Below, piece after piece: positions 53,632-61,322 of a stretch of 64,000 nucleotides of DNA. The stretch is taken from positions 372,001 through 436,000 of the forward strand of contig CAVQZG010000007.1 in the NCBI GenBank assembly GCA_963718305.1, given 5' to 3'. Each line of letters begins with the position of its first letter. Position 1 is the stretch's first letter. The DNA is from RYN-230 sp963718305. Lineage in GTDB: Bacteria > Actinomycetota > Actinomycetes > Streptosporangiales > Streptosporangiaceae. Made by a program: the position numbers and the translations under genes. The notes beneath the pieces were generated by a model. The model did no database searches. It saw only the letters and a program-made list of their open reading frames with translations, and was not told the DNA's origin.

Positions 53632-54123
53632 GTGTCGGAGGAACAGATGGTCGAGCTGGTACAGGGGGCTCTCGCCGCGCAGGGGATCGCGGATGAGGTG
53701 GTCGCGGCGGGGCAGTTCAATCCGCGCGGCCATACCGGCGGGATGTTCGCTGGAGGGCTGACGGGCAGCGAGGCCGGGGGTCTGCTCGGCGGGGTGGGGG
53801 AGGCAGTGGGTGAGGAGATGGGCTCGATCGCGGGCATGCACGCCGCTGGCATCCGCTCGGGTCTGCCAGACAACATGCTCATCGGCGTCTCCGCCACGAC
53901 GGTATACGGCTTCGCCGCGGCTACCAGGCACAGCGAGCCTGCCTCGCTCCTCTTCCAGATCCCTCGCGCGCAGCTGACGGCCCGGGTTCACCAGCGGGTG
54001 AACGTGCGCGTGCTCGAGCTGATCGACAACGACAGCCACGCCCGCATCGAGTTGGAGGGCAACCGGCTGCCGCTAACGCATTCCAAAGACGTCATCCGCC
54101 TGCTCGGCGACGCGGAGTCCTAG
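53632..54123 (+). CDS. Small protein of unknown function
   Basis: The GTG at 53632, with a G-rich site before it, gives SEEQMVELVQGALAAQGIADEVVAAGQFNPRGHTGGMFAGGL, a glycine-rich membrane-active-looking stretch to ~85, then VYGFAAATRHSEPASLLFQIPRAQLTARVHQRVNVRVLELIDNDSHARIELEG, a beta-rich C-terminal half resembling small PH-like actinobacterial proteins. It has 163 residues and no signal peptide. Its 3' end overlaps by about 50 bp the end of the convergent GH63-like gene. Function unknown. Confidence 0.6.
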   Translation: MSEEQMVELVQGALAAQGIADEVVAAGQFNPRGHTGGMFAGGLTGSEAGGLLGGVGEAVGEEMGSIAGMHAAGIRSGLPDNMLIGVSATTVYGFAAATRHSEPASLLFQIPRAQLTARVHQRVNVRVLELIDNDSHARIELEGNRLPLTHSKDVIRLLGDAES

Positions 54124-56961
54124 CCGCGGGCCGGCACCCGATGCGGTCAGGGAGCGGATTCTGGCTCCCGCACGCCGCGGGCTTCGCGGGCCGCGGTGAC
54201 GTCCCCGACCGGTTCTGCCGCGAGACGCCGGTAGGGCCGGGCCATCGGCCAGGTCGTGGTCGTCGAGCACGGACGCGGCGTCGAACTGGCCGAGGCTCTG
54301 GATCAGCCTGGCGACCAGGCCGGTCCACCCGGTCTGATGTGAGGCACCGAGGCCGGCTCCGTTATCGCCGTGGAAGTACTCGTAGAAGAGGATGAGGTCC
54401 CGCCAGTGCGGGTCCTCCTGGAACACCTTGGTCCCGCCGTAAACGGGCCGCCGGCCCTCATCGTCGCGCAGGAACGTGGCGGCGAGACGGCGGGACAACT
54501 CTTGCGCCACCTCGAACAGGGTCATCATGGTTCCCGAACCGGTGGGGCACTCGACCTTCAGGTCATCGCCGTAATACCGGTAGTGCTGGAGCAGGGCCCG
54601 GATCAGGAGCAGGTTGATCGGGAACCAGACCGGCCCGCGCCAGTTGGAGTTGCCACCGAACATCCCGCTGGTCGACTCGGCCGGCTCGTACTGCACCTGA
54701 TGCTCGGCCCCGCCGGCGTTGAAGCTGTAGGGATGCTCGAGGTGCCACCGGGAGATCGAGCGGATCCCGTGCGGGCCGAGGAACCGCTCCTCGTCCAGCA
54801 TCCGCGCGAGGATGCGCCGCAGCTTGTCCTCGTTCACCAGGGACAGCAGCCGCCGGCCGTGGGCGCCGGGCACGAGCGGATCCGCGATGTTGGCCAGGAG
54901 GTCCTGGTTGCGCCGCAGAAAGGCCCCCGCCTTCTCGGCGATCTGCGGGAAGCGCTCCAGCATGTCGGCCTCGATCACCGTCGTGGCGCACAGGGGCAGC
55001 AGGCCCACCAGGGAACGAACCTTGATCCGGGCGCCCGTGCCGTCGGGGAGGCGCAGCACGTCGTAGAAGAAGCCGTCTTCCTCGTCCCACATCTCGTCGG
55101 GGTGCTCACCGACCGGGTCCATGGCGGCGGCGATCCAGAAGAAGTGCTCGACGAATTTGAGCGTGAACTGCTCGTAGCTCGGGTCGTGCTCGAGGAGGGC
55201 CAGGGACATTTCGAGCATGTTCTGGCTGAACATCGCCATCCAGGCGGTGCCGTCCGCCTGCTCCAGCCGCCCGCCGGTGGGGAGGGCGGCGCTGCGGTCG
55301 AAGACGCCGATGTTGTCCAGGCCGAGGAAGCCGCCTTCGAACGCGTTGCGGCCTGAGGGATCCTTGCGATTCACCCACCAGGTGAAGTTCAGCAGCAGCC
55401 GCGCGAAGCCCTCCTGGAGGAAGGGCAGGTCTACCTCGCCGAGGTCCGTCTCCAGGTTCTGCAGAAACAGGGTCGCGAAGGCGTGCACCGGCGGGTTCAC
55501 GTCCCCGAAGTTCCACTCGTAGGCCGGCATCTGGCCGTTGGGGTGGAGGTAGTCCTGGGACAGCATCAGGTCGATCTGGCTTTTCGCGAAGTCAGGGTCG
55601 ACCATGGCCAGCGGAATGCAATGGAAGGCCAGGTCCCAGGCGGCGTACCAGGGATACTCCCACTTGTCGGGCATCGACACGACGTCATGGTTGAACATGT
55701 GGTACCACGACTCGTTGCGGCTTCCCCGCCAGGCCGGCGCCCGCAGCGGGTGAAGATGGCGCTCGCGCAGCCAGCGATCCACGTCGAAGTAGTAGCACTG
55801 CTTCGACCAGAGCATCCCGGCCAGGGCCTGGCGCATGACCGCCTTCGCGTCATCGGTCACGGTGGGCGGGGTGATGGCCTCATAGAAGTCGTCGGCCTCG
55901 GCCCGCCGCCGCGCGATCAGCTCACCGGCGCCGTCGAAGGGCGCGGGGAGCGTCTCCGGGCCCTCGCGGGTGAGCCGGACCAGCACCGCGGCCTGCCCGC
56001 CGGCGGGCACGGAGAGCCGGACCGCCGCCGCGACCTTGGTTCCTTCCTCGCCGGGATTGACGGTGTCCGCGCCGTGCAGCAGGTGGTCGCCGATGCCGTC
56101 CTTGGGGAAGCGGGTGGCCGGCTCGGTGCCGAAGGTGCGCGCCGTGTTCGTCTCGTTCTCACAGAACAGCAGGTCGGCCTGGGGTTCGGCGTGGAGGTAG
56201 AACACGCCGAGTTCGTCGTGCTCGGCCCGGGCGACCGGGTACGCGGATGCTGCCCTCGCGATGCGGGGCTTGGGTCCACCGGCTTCCCAGGACCACGTGT
56301 TGCGGAACCACAGGGTGGGCAGCACGTGCAGCGCGGCGTCCTCGTCCGAGCGATTGTGCACGGTGATGCGGCACAGAATGTCTTCCGGGCCATTCTTGGC
56401 GTGCTCCACCTCGACATCGAAATAATGGCCGTCCTCGAAGACGCCCGTATCGAGGAGCTCGTATTCCATTTCCTGCCGTGACCGGGCCCGGTTCACCGCC
56501 ACCAGGTCGTCGTAGGGGTATTCGGCCTGCGGGTACTTGTAGAGGTAGCGCTCGTAGCTGTGCGTCGGCAGGTTGTCGACGTAGAAGTAGTACTCCTTGA
56601 CGTCCTCGCCGTGGTTGCCCTCGGCATTGGTCAGGCCGAACAGGCGTTCTTTCAGGATGGGGTCCCGCTCGTTCCACAGCGCGAGGGCCAGGCACAGCCG
56701 CTGCTTGTCGTCGCTGATCCCGGCGATGCCGTCCTCGCCCCACCGGTACGCCCGGGACCGGGCCTGATCATGGCTGAAGTAGGACCAGGCGTCTCCGTTG
56801 TCGCTGTAGTCCTCGCGGACGGTACCCCACTGCCGCTCGCTGAGGTAAGGTCCCCAGGCCCGCCAGGGAATGCCCGCCCGGGCCTCCTGCAGTCGCTGTT
56901 CCTCGGCCGTCAGCGAGGCCGGGTCGGGGAGGTGCTGCCCGTCGGGCGGATCCTCAGGCAC
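54073..56961 (-). CDS. GH63-like (MGH1-type) glycoside hydrolase
   Basis: About 960 residues from the probable GTG at 56961; an upstream in-frame start at 57042 exists. The (alpha/alpha)6-barrel hydrolase shows IPWRAWGPYLSERQWGTVREDYS, NVPxH-like YFYVDNLPTHSYERYLYKYP, SWYHMFNHDVVSMPDKWEYPWYAAWDLAFHC (catalytic-Asp region), GQMPAYEWNFGDVNPPVHAFA and MFGGNSNWRGPVWFPINLLLI (second acid region), matching mannosylglycerate-hydrolase/GH63-like proteins. It is cytosolic (no signal) and probably cleaves a glucosyl- or mannosyl-conjugate. The last ~45 residues are Arg-rich and overlap the convergent gene, so the end may be altered by a frameshift. Confidence 0.85.
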   Translation of the reverse strand: MPEDPPDGQHLPDPASLTAEEQRLQEARAGIPWRAWGPYLSERQWGTVREDYSDNGDAWSYFSHDQARSRAYRWGEDGIAGISDDKQRLCLALALWNERDPILKERLFGLTNAEGNHGEDVKEYYFYVDNLPTHSYERYLYKYPQAEYPYDDLVAVNRARSRQEMEYELLDTGVFEDGHYFDVEVEHAKNGPEDILCRITVHNRSDEDAALHVLPTLWFRNTWSWEAGGPKPRIARAASAYPVARAEHDELGVFYLHAEPQADLLFCENETNTARTFGTEPATRFPKDGIGDHLLHGADTVNPGEEGTKVAAAVRLSVPAGGQAAVLVRLTREGPETLPAPFDGAGELIARRRAEADDFYEAITPPTVTDDAKAVMRQALAGMLWSKQCYYFDVDRWLRERHLHPLRAPAWRGSRNESWYHMFNHDVVSMPDKWEYPWYAAWDLAFHCIPLAMVDPDFAKSQIDLMLSQDYLHPNGQMPAYEWNFGDVNPPVHAFATLFLQNLETDLGEVDLPFLQEGFARLLLNFTWWVNRKDPSGRNAFEGGFLGLDNIGVFDRSAALPTGGRLEQADGTAWMAMFSQNMLEMSLALLEHDPSYEQFTLKFVEHFFWIAAAMDPVGEHPDEMWDEEDGFFYDVLRLPDGTGARIKVRSLVGLLPLCATTVIEADMLERFPQIAEKAGAFLRRNQDLLANIADPLVPGAHGRRLLSLVNEDKLRRILARMLDEERFLGPHGIRSISRWHLEHPYSFNAGGAEHQVQYEPAESTSGMFGGNSNWRGPVWFPINLLLIRALLQHYRYYGDDLKVECPTGSGTMMTLFEVAQELSRRLAATFLRDDEGRRPVYGGTKVFQEDPHWRDLILFYEYFHGDNGAGLGASHQTGWTGLVARLIQSLGQFDAASVLDDHDLADGPALPASRGRTGRGRHRGPRSPRRAGARIRSLTASGAGPRLGLRVAEQADDVFGMR

Positions 56962-57205
56962 CGTGTCCGTGTCCCTTCTGGGCTCTGATCTGCGGACGGT
57001 TGCCGTCGTCACCACGAACCCCGGCCCCCGGACATGCCACAAAGGCCATAATGCCCCCTTGGCCGCCGCCCCAATCCGGTGCCAGGTAAACGGCGCAAGG
57101 CCAGAAAGTGACCAGACGGAAATCCTCTGGTTACTCTCAGGCTACGGAAAGGGGTGCGTGCTGGGCTGCGTCGAACCGCTGTAGGCGCGGGCACGTTGCA
57201 TTGTT

Positions 57206-57814
57206 GTGGGGAGATCGGGCATTCGCGAACCGGATTACCCGGGGACCGTCCAATACGTACTGCGCCGGCGCGACCGGTTCGGGTTCTGGACCGCCATCTT
57301 CCTATTCGCCTTCTCGGCCGCGTTGCTGACGGTGGCCACCGTCAGCGTTGCGACCGGATATACCAGCGTGGCGGGCGTGTGGGATTTCCTGGTATTCGGG
57401 CTCCTGATGGCGGCGGGCGGCATTTTCGTGCTGCGGGACCGCGCCGCTATCGTGGGCCAGGTCCTGATGGCGGTCGGTGACGCAGGCATCTACCTGACAG
57501 AACCACCCCAGTGCATCCCGTGGCCCGAGGTTGCGGGACTGGTCGTGTTCCGCACCTGGCAGGACGGCGACGATGCAGACTCAGGGAAGTGGCTTTCGCA
57601 GATGGCCGTCGTGCCAAGCGGCGAGGACTTCCAGCACGGTGCGGGTGCGCGGCATCTGTCCAGCCCGGACCAGTGTGGTGTGACGGTGGATCTGCACGAC
57701 GAGAAGGTCCGGCTTGGTGAGCTGTCCGATGCGGTGCACACCTACGCGCCGGGCCTGCCAGTATGGGACGCCGGCAAGATCAAGAGAAAGAACGTCAGGG
57801 TCGAGGGCCGCTAA
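57206..57814 (+). CDS. Two-TM membrane protein of unknown function
   Basis: The GTG at 57206 gives 202 residues: a basic N-terminus, two hydrophobic helices (FWTAIFLFAFSAALLTVATVSVA and VWDFLVFGLLMAAGGIFVL) and a cytosolic C-terminal domain with a PH-like pattern (DAGIYLTEPPQCIPWPEVAGLVVFR, then GVTVDLHDEKVRLGELSDAVHTYAPGLPVWD). Such proteins are common in actinomycetes without known function. Divergent from the GH63-like gene. Confidence 0.6.
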   Translation: MGRSGIREPDYPGTVQYVLRRRDRFGFWTAIFLFAFSAALLTVATVSVATGYTSVAGVWDFLVFGLLMAAGGIFVLRDRAAIVGQVLMAVGDAGIYLTEPPQCIPWPEVAGLVVFRTWQDGDDADSGKWLSQMAVVPSGEDFQHGAGARHLSSPDQCGVTVDLHDEKVRLGELSDAVHTYAPGLPVWDAGKIKRKNVRVEGR

Positions 57815-57903
57815 CAGACGCCATTCAGTGGCCCAGGAGGGCGGTGCCTACGACGAACGACTCCGACGGGTCGTCGCCCGGGCAAACGTTGCCTGATGCG
57901 GCA

Positions 57904-58125
57904 CTAGTTCAGTTCCTCTAGTCCTGAACTCCCTTGTTCTTGTGTTCCTGAACCTGGGATATCCGGCCGCCAGTTCTGCAGCTCGTCCGCGGCCTGTACC
58001 AGGCCGAGCTCTTCCAGGGGGTTGCCGTGCCCCATGCGCAGGTGGCGCAGTACGGTCGCCATGAATTCATCCAGCGCCGCCGTGGCCTTCTCCTTGTGTG
58101 CAGGCTCTGGCATGTCATCAGTCAT
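57904..58125 (-). CDS. Small hypothetical protein
   Basis: From the ATG at 58125, ~73 residues: TDDMPEPAHKEKATAALDEFMATVLRHLRMGHGNPLEELGLVQAADELQNW and a short polar tail. It is helical, with no motif I recognise. A frame extending to 58158 gives a longer start. It stands between a membrane protein and the dimethylformamidase-like operon, on the same strand as the latter but 110 nt after its end; co-transcription is possible. Confidence 0.4.
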   Translation of the reverse strand: MTDDMPEPAHKEKATAALDEFMATVLRHLRMGHGNPLEELGLVQAADELQNWRPDIPGSGTQEQGSSGLEELN

Positions 58126-58235
58126 AGAGGTAGCTTGCCCACGGCACGAGGCTGGCAAGCTCAGCCGTGCCGGCGCAGCTCGTGGAAGAAATCATCGACG
58201 ACGTGCAGTTCGCCGGAGCGGCTGCTCGGGTCCGG

Positions 58236-59858
58236 TCAGCCGGCTGAGGTAAACCGGCGAAGGACGTTGTGGACGATCCGCCCGACGTAAGGATCCCCCA
58301 CGCTCAGGGCGTACGGCCATTCCGTGCTGCCGCCGTTGAACACCTCGCCGCGTCCCCGGCGGAACGTGGCGATCATGCCCGCCCCGCGATTCTCCCCTTC
58401 GCGGACGTACGAGGGCAGGTCATCACCCAGGGCATCGAGGGTGGCCTGCATTTCCTTGACCGGGCCGCCCAGGGGGACGTGTCCGCCCCAGCGGTCCTCC
58501 TCGCCGCGCTGGGCGCACGCCAGGCCCAGGATTTCCAGTGACTCAGGCGCCCCGTCCTCGAAGGTCGGAAAGGGAAGGCCGCGCCGGAACGTGTACTCGA
58601 CTGCGTCGAGCTCGAACGCCGCCAGGCATACTGGCACGCCGCCGACCACGTCACCGTAGTAAAGGTCGGTCCCCTCGAAGGCCCAGTGCTCAGGCCGGTA
58701 AACGGTGAATCCGCCGGATGATCTCGGGCTGGCCATGCCGAAACGGTTGTAGACGCCGCCGAGCGCGTTGAGTCCTACACTCGCCGCCCCGGGTCGTCCC
58801 AGGGACTTGGCCTCCCAGAATGTCGTGGCCAGGTGGGGCGCGGATGCGGTGATCGGATCCGCCGAGGGCAGGCGGTAACAGAACTGCTGCGTGCCGTCGT
58901 CGCTGAGGCGGACCTGCCAGCCGAAGTTGCCGCCGAGGCGGGCCAGGCCTCCGCCGCCGTCGACGAACGCGTCGATGGCGTCGCGCATGGGCCAGGACCA
59001 GTACTCGTCGTGCCCCACCACGACCGCGCATCGGTACCCGTCGAGTGCCCCGGCGTCGAAGTGCAGGTCATGCTGGGTGAGATAGTCCAGCTCGTACCCG
59101 TTGCGTTCGGCCCAGAGCGCGAAGTTCCGCTCGTAGGTGGCCCAGTAAGCATCCGCATGATGGCGGCTGTAGCCGTGCAGCCGGGCCCATTCCCAGGCGG
59201 GGTACTGTGGCGCCGCGAACATCGCCGGGGTGGCAGGGTTGGCCTCCCGGGGCGCTCCGGCCGGTTTGCGGATCATGCCCCGGGCAATCGGCCGCAGGGT
59301 CGACGAGACCGGCGAGCCGATGTCCACCCTCGGGTCGTCGCCGATCCCCCGGTAGTGGTTCGCCCCGCCCCAGTCGTTGTAGGCGAGCATGGTGCTGGAC
59401 GTCATGATCAGGGCCATGCCGCTGCGCTGGCCAGGGAGGGCACGCAGGGTGAAGCCGTGCTCGCGCTGCCAGACCCCCCCGTCCGCGCTGACGGCCCGGA
59501 CCACGATGACGTAGAAGCCGCTGCGCCATTCCTGCGGCAGCCGCAGCGCATGCGCGACCGGCCAGCCGCACCCGGACGCGTACGCATCCGGTGGCGTGGC
59601 CGAGTGCGCCGCGGACAGGTCCTCCCGGCAGTACACGGTTTCCGGGTCCGGGCCGTCCCGGTATATCTCCAGCGAGAAACGGCCGGCCGTGGCGCTGACG
59701 TGGAAGCTGACCTCGTCACCTGGGGCGTAGGAGAGCCGGTCGGTGTAGACCCAGACTTCGCCCGCGGCTGGGTCATCGGACGGCCGCTCGGAGGGCCAGC
59801 CCCGGGGGGACCAGGCATAGGGCGGCCCCGCAGCCACGCCGGACGGTGCGTCACTCAT
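58236..59858 (-). CDS. N,N-dimethylformamidase-like large-subunit paralogue
   Basis: 540 residues from ATG 59858, overlapping the ureohydrolase stop by 8 nt. It has a beta-sandwich N-terminus (VWVYTDRLSYAPGDEVSFHVSA), then the DMFase_A2-type glutamine-amidotransferase-like core: MTSSTMLAYNDWGGANHYRG (~163), LDYLTQHDLHFDAGALDGYRCAVVVGHDEYWSWPMRDAIDAFVDGGGGLARLGGNFGW (~265-325) and NGGSTEWPYAL near the end. DMFase hydrolyses N,N-dimethylformamide at a mononuclear Fe site held by two Tyr and one Glu; the Tyr and Glu in HDEYW are candidate ligands. It lacks the LamG-like insert and is shorter than the neighbouring DmfA2 (~762 aa). Substrate unknown. Confidence 0.78.
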   Translation of the reverse strand: MSDAPSGVAAGPPYAWSPRGWPSERPSDDPAAGEVWVYTDRLSYAPGDEVSFHVSATAGRFSLEIYRDGPDPETVYCREDLSAAHSATPPDAYASGCGWPVAHALRLPQEWRSGFYVIVVRAVSADGGVWQREHGFTLRALPGQRSGMALIMTSSTMLAYNDWGGANHYRGIGDDPRVDIGSPVSSTLRPIARGMIRKPAGAPREANPATPAMFAAPQYPAWEWARLHGYSRHHADAYWATYERNFALWAERNGYELDYLTQHDLHFDAGALDGYRCAVVVGHDEYWSWPMRDAIDAFVDGGGGLARLGGNFGWQVRLSDDGTQQFCYRLPSADPITASAPHLATTFWEAKSLGRPGAASVGLNALGGVYNRFGMASPRSSGGFTVYRPEHWAFEGTDLYYGDVVGGVPVCLAAFELDAVEYTFRRGLPFPTFEDGAPESLEILGLACAQRGEEDRWGGHVPLGGPVKEMQATLDALGDDLPSYVREGENRGAGMIATFRRGRGEVFNGGSTEWPYALSVGDPYVGRIVHNVLRRFTSAG

Positions 59859-60894
59859 GGCTGCCGTCCCGGCCCGGGCCGCGACGGCGGGCGCCCGCGG
59901 GTGGCCGGCCGTTTCCACCCGGAAGATCTGGCTTGCGGGGGGCCAGCACGCTCAGCACCTCGTAGACGATGTGCGCGGCGGCGATCCCGGTGACCTCCGC
60001 ATGGTCGTAGGGCGGAGACACCTCGACGACGTCGGCCCCGACGATGTTGAGGTCGCTCATCGTCCGCAGCAGTGCGAGCAATTCGCGGGAGCTGAGGCCG
60101 CCCGCTTCCGGCGTGCCGGTACCGGGCGCGAACGCCGGGTCGAGCACGTCCACGTCGATCGACAGGTAGGCGGGGCGGCCGGCCGTGCGCTCGGCGATCT
60201 GCTGGGCGACCCCCGTCACGCCGAGCAGGTCGAAGGCGGGCGCGGGAATGATCTCGAAGCCGAGGTCACGGTCCATGGTCAGGTCGAGCGAGTCGTAGAG
60301 CGGGCCGCGGATGCCGACGTGCACGCTGGCGGTCCGGTCGATGAGCCCTTCCTCCGAGGCCCGCCGGAACGGCGTGCCGTGCGTATAGGGGGCACCGAAG
60401 TACGTGTCCCAGGTATCCAGGTGGGCATCGAAGTGGATGACGGCCACTGGCCCGTGCCGTTGGGTGACCGCCCGGAGCATGGGCAGGGCGATGGTGTGAT
60501 CACCGCCCAGCGTGACCAGCCGCCCCGCCCGCTCTAGCAGGCTCAGCGCTCCGGCGTTGATGTCGCGCATAGCCTCCTCGATGTCGAAGGGGTTGCAGGC
60601 GATGTCTCCGGCGTCCGCGACCTGCTGGCTGGCGAACGGCTCGACGTCCTGGGCCGGGTTGTAGGGGCGGAGCAGCTTGGACGACTGACGGATGTGAGCC
60701 GGGCCGAACCTGGCTCCCGGCCGGTAGCTCACCCCGGAGTCGAACGGGACACCGACGATGGCGACGTCGATGTCGCTGACCTCGTCCGCCTGCGGCAGCC
60801 GGGCGAAGGTCGCCGGCCCGGCGAAGCGCGGCACGGCCAGGCTGTCTACCGGCCCCCGGGCGGGGCTGCGGTCACCGGTATCGCGCTCACTCAT
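59851..60894 (-). CDS. Arginase/agmatinase-family ureohydrolase
   Basis: 347 residues with all binuclear-metal motifs: LVTLGGDHTIALPML (GGDHT, ~128), VAVIHFDAHLDTWDTY (DAHLD, ~150), THGTPFRRASEEGL and AYLSIDVDVLDPAFAPGTGTPEAGGLSSREL (DVDVLDP, ~245), then EVSPPYDHAEVTGIAAAH. The N-terminal ~35 residues precede the IVGVPFDSGVSYRPGARFGP signature. Members hydrolyse guanidino compounds to urea plus an amine; relatives include agmatinase, guanidinobutyrase, guanidine hydrolase and metformin hydrolase. The substrate cannot be assigned by sight. It overlaps ridA by 4 nt and the second DMFase-like gene by 8 nt: a tightly coupled operon. Confidence 0.85.
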   Translation of the reverse strand: MSERDTGDRSPARGPVDSLAVPRFAGPATFARLPQADEVSDIDVAIVGVPFDSGVSYRPGARFGPAHIRQSSKLLRPYNPAQDVEPFASQQVADAGDIACNPFDIEEAMRDINAGALSLLERAGRLVTLGGDHTIALPMLRAVTQRHGPVAVIHFDAHLDTWDTYFGAPYTHGTPFRRASEEGLIDRTASVHVGIRGPLYDSLDLTMDRDLGFEIIPAPAFDLLGVTGVAQQIAERTAGRPAYLSIDVDVLDPAFAPGTGTPEAGGLSSRELLALLRTMSDLNIVGADVVEVSPPYDHAEVTGIAAAHIVYEVLSVLAPRKPDLPGGNGRPPAGARRRGPGRDGSHE

Positions 60895-61319
60895 ACGTGC
60901 TTTCCTTCCCGCGTTCCGCCGACGGCGTCCACCTGGACCTCCACCAGCCAGTCACGATCGACCAGCCGGCTCACCTCGATCAGGGTCGACGCGGGCGGGT
61001 GGTCACCCAGGTAGGCCGGCGCTATGTCGCGCTCAGCGGCCAGGTAGGAATCCATATCCGTGGTGAAGGTGTAGATGTGGATCACCTCGGCCCAGGTACA
61101 GCCCGCCGCGGCCAGGGCGATCGTCACCTGCCGGTAGACCTCGCGGATCTGGGCAGCCATGTCTCCCGGGGCCACGTTCATCCCCGCCTGGTTGACGGGT
61201 ACCTGACCGCCGATCCGGTGCACCCAGCCCGTGTGGGCGGACACCACATGGGTGTAGAGGTTGTTGACCGGGACGTGCAACTCGGGCGGGTTCGTCTTCA
61301 CGATGGACTCGCTGCTCAT
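60891..61319 (-). CDS. RidA-family (YjgF/YER057c/UK114) protein
   Basis: 142 residues: YTHVVSAHTGWVHRIGGQVPVNQAG, AAQIREVYRQVTIALAAAGCTWAEVIHIYTFTTD and PASTLIEVSRLVDRDWLVEVQVDAV, with the RidA Arg-equivalent core near the C-terminus. RidA hydrolyses reactive enamine/imine intermediates or acts as a subfamily-specific hydrolase in amine catabolism. Its ATG lies 3 nt after the DmfA2 stop, and its stop overlaps the ureohydrolase start by 4 nt, tying it to the amide/guanidine operon. It may clear an imine released by that pathway. Confidence 0.85.
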   Translation of the reverse strand: MSSESIVKTNPPELHVPVNNLYTHVVSAHTGWVHRIGGQVPVNQAGMNVAPGDMAAQIREVYRQVTIALAAAGCTWAEVIHIYTFTTDMDSYLAAERDIAPAYLGDHPPASTLIEVSRLVDRDWLVEVQVDAVGGTREGKHV

Positions 61320-61322
61320 GCC

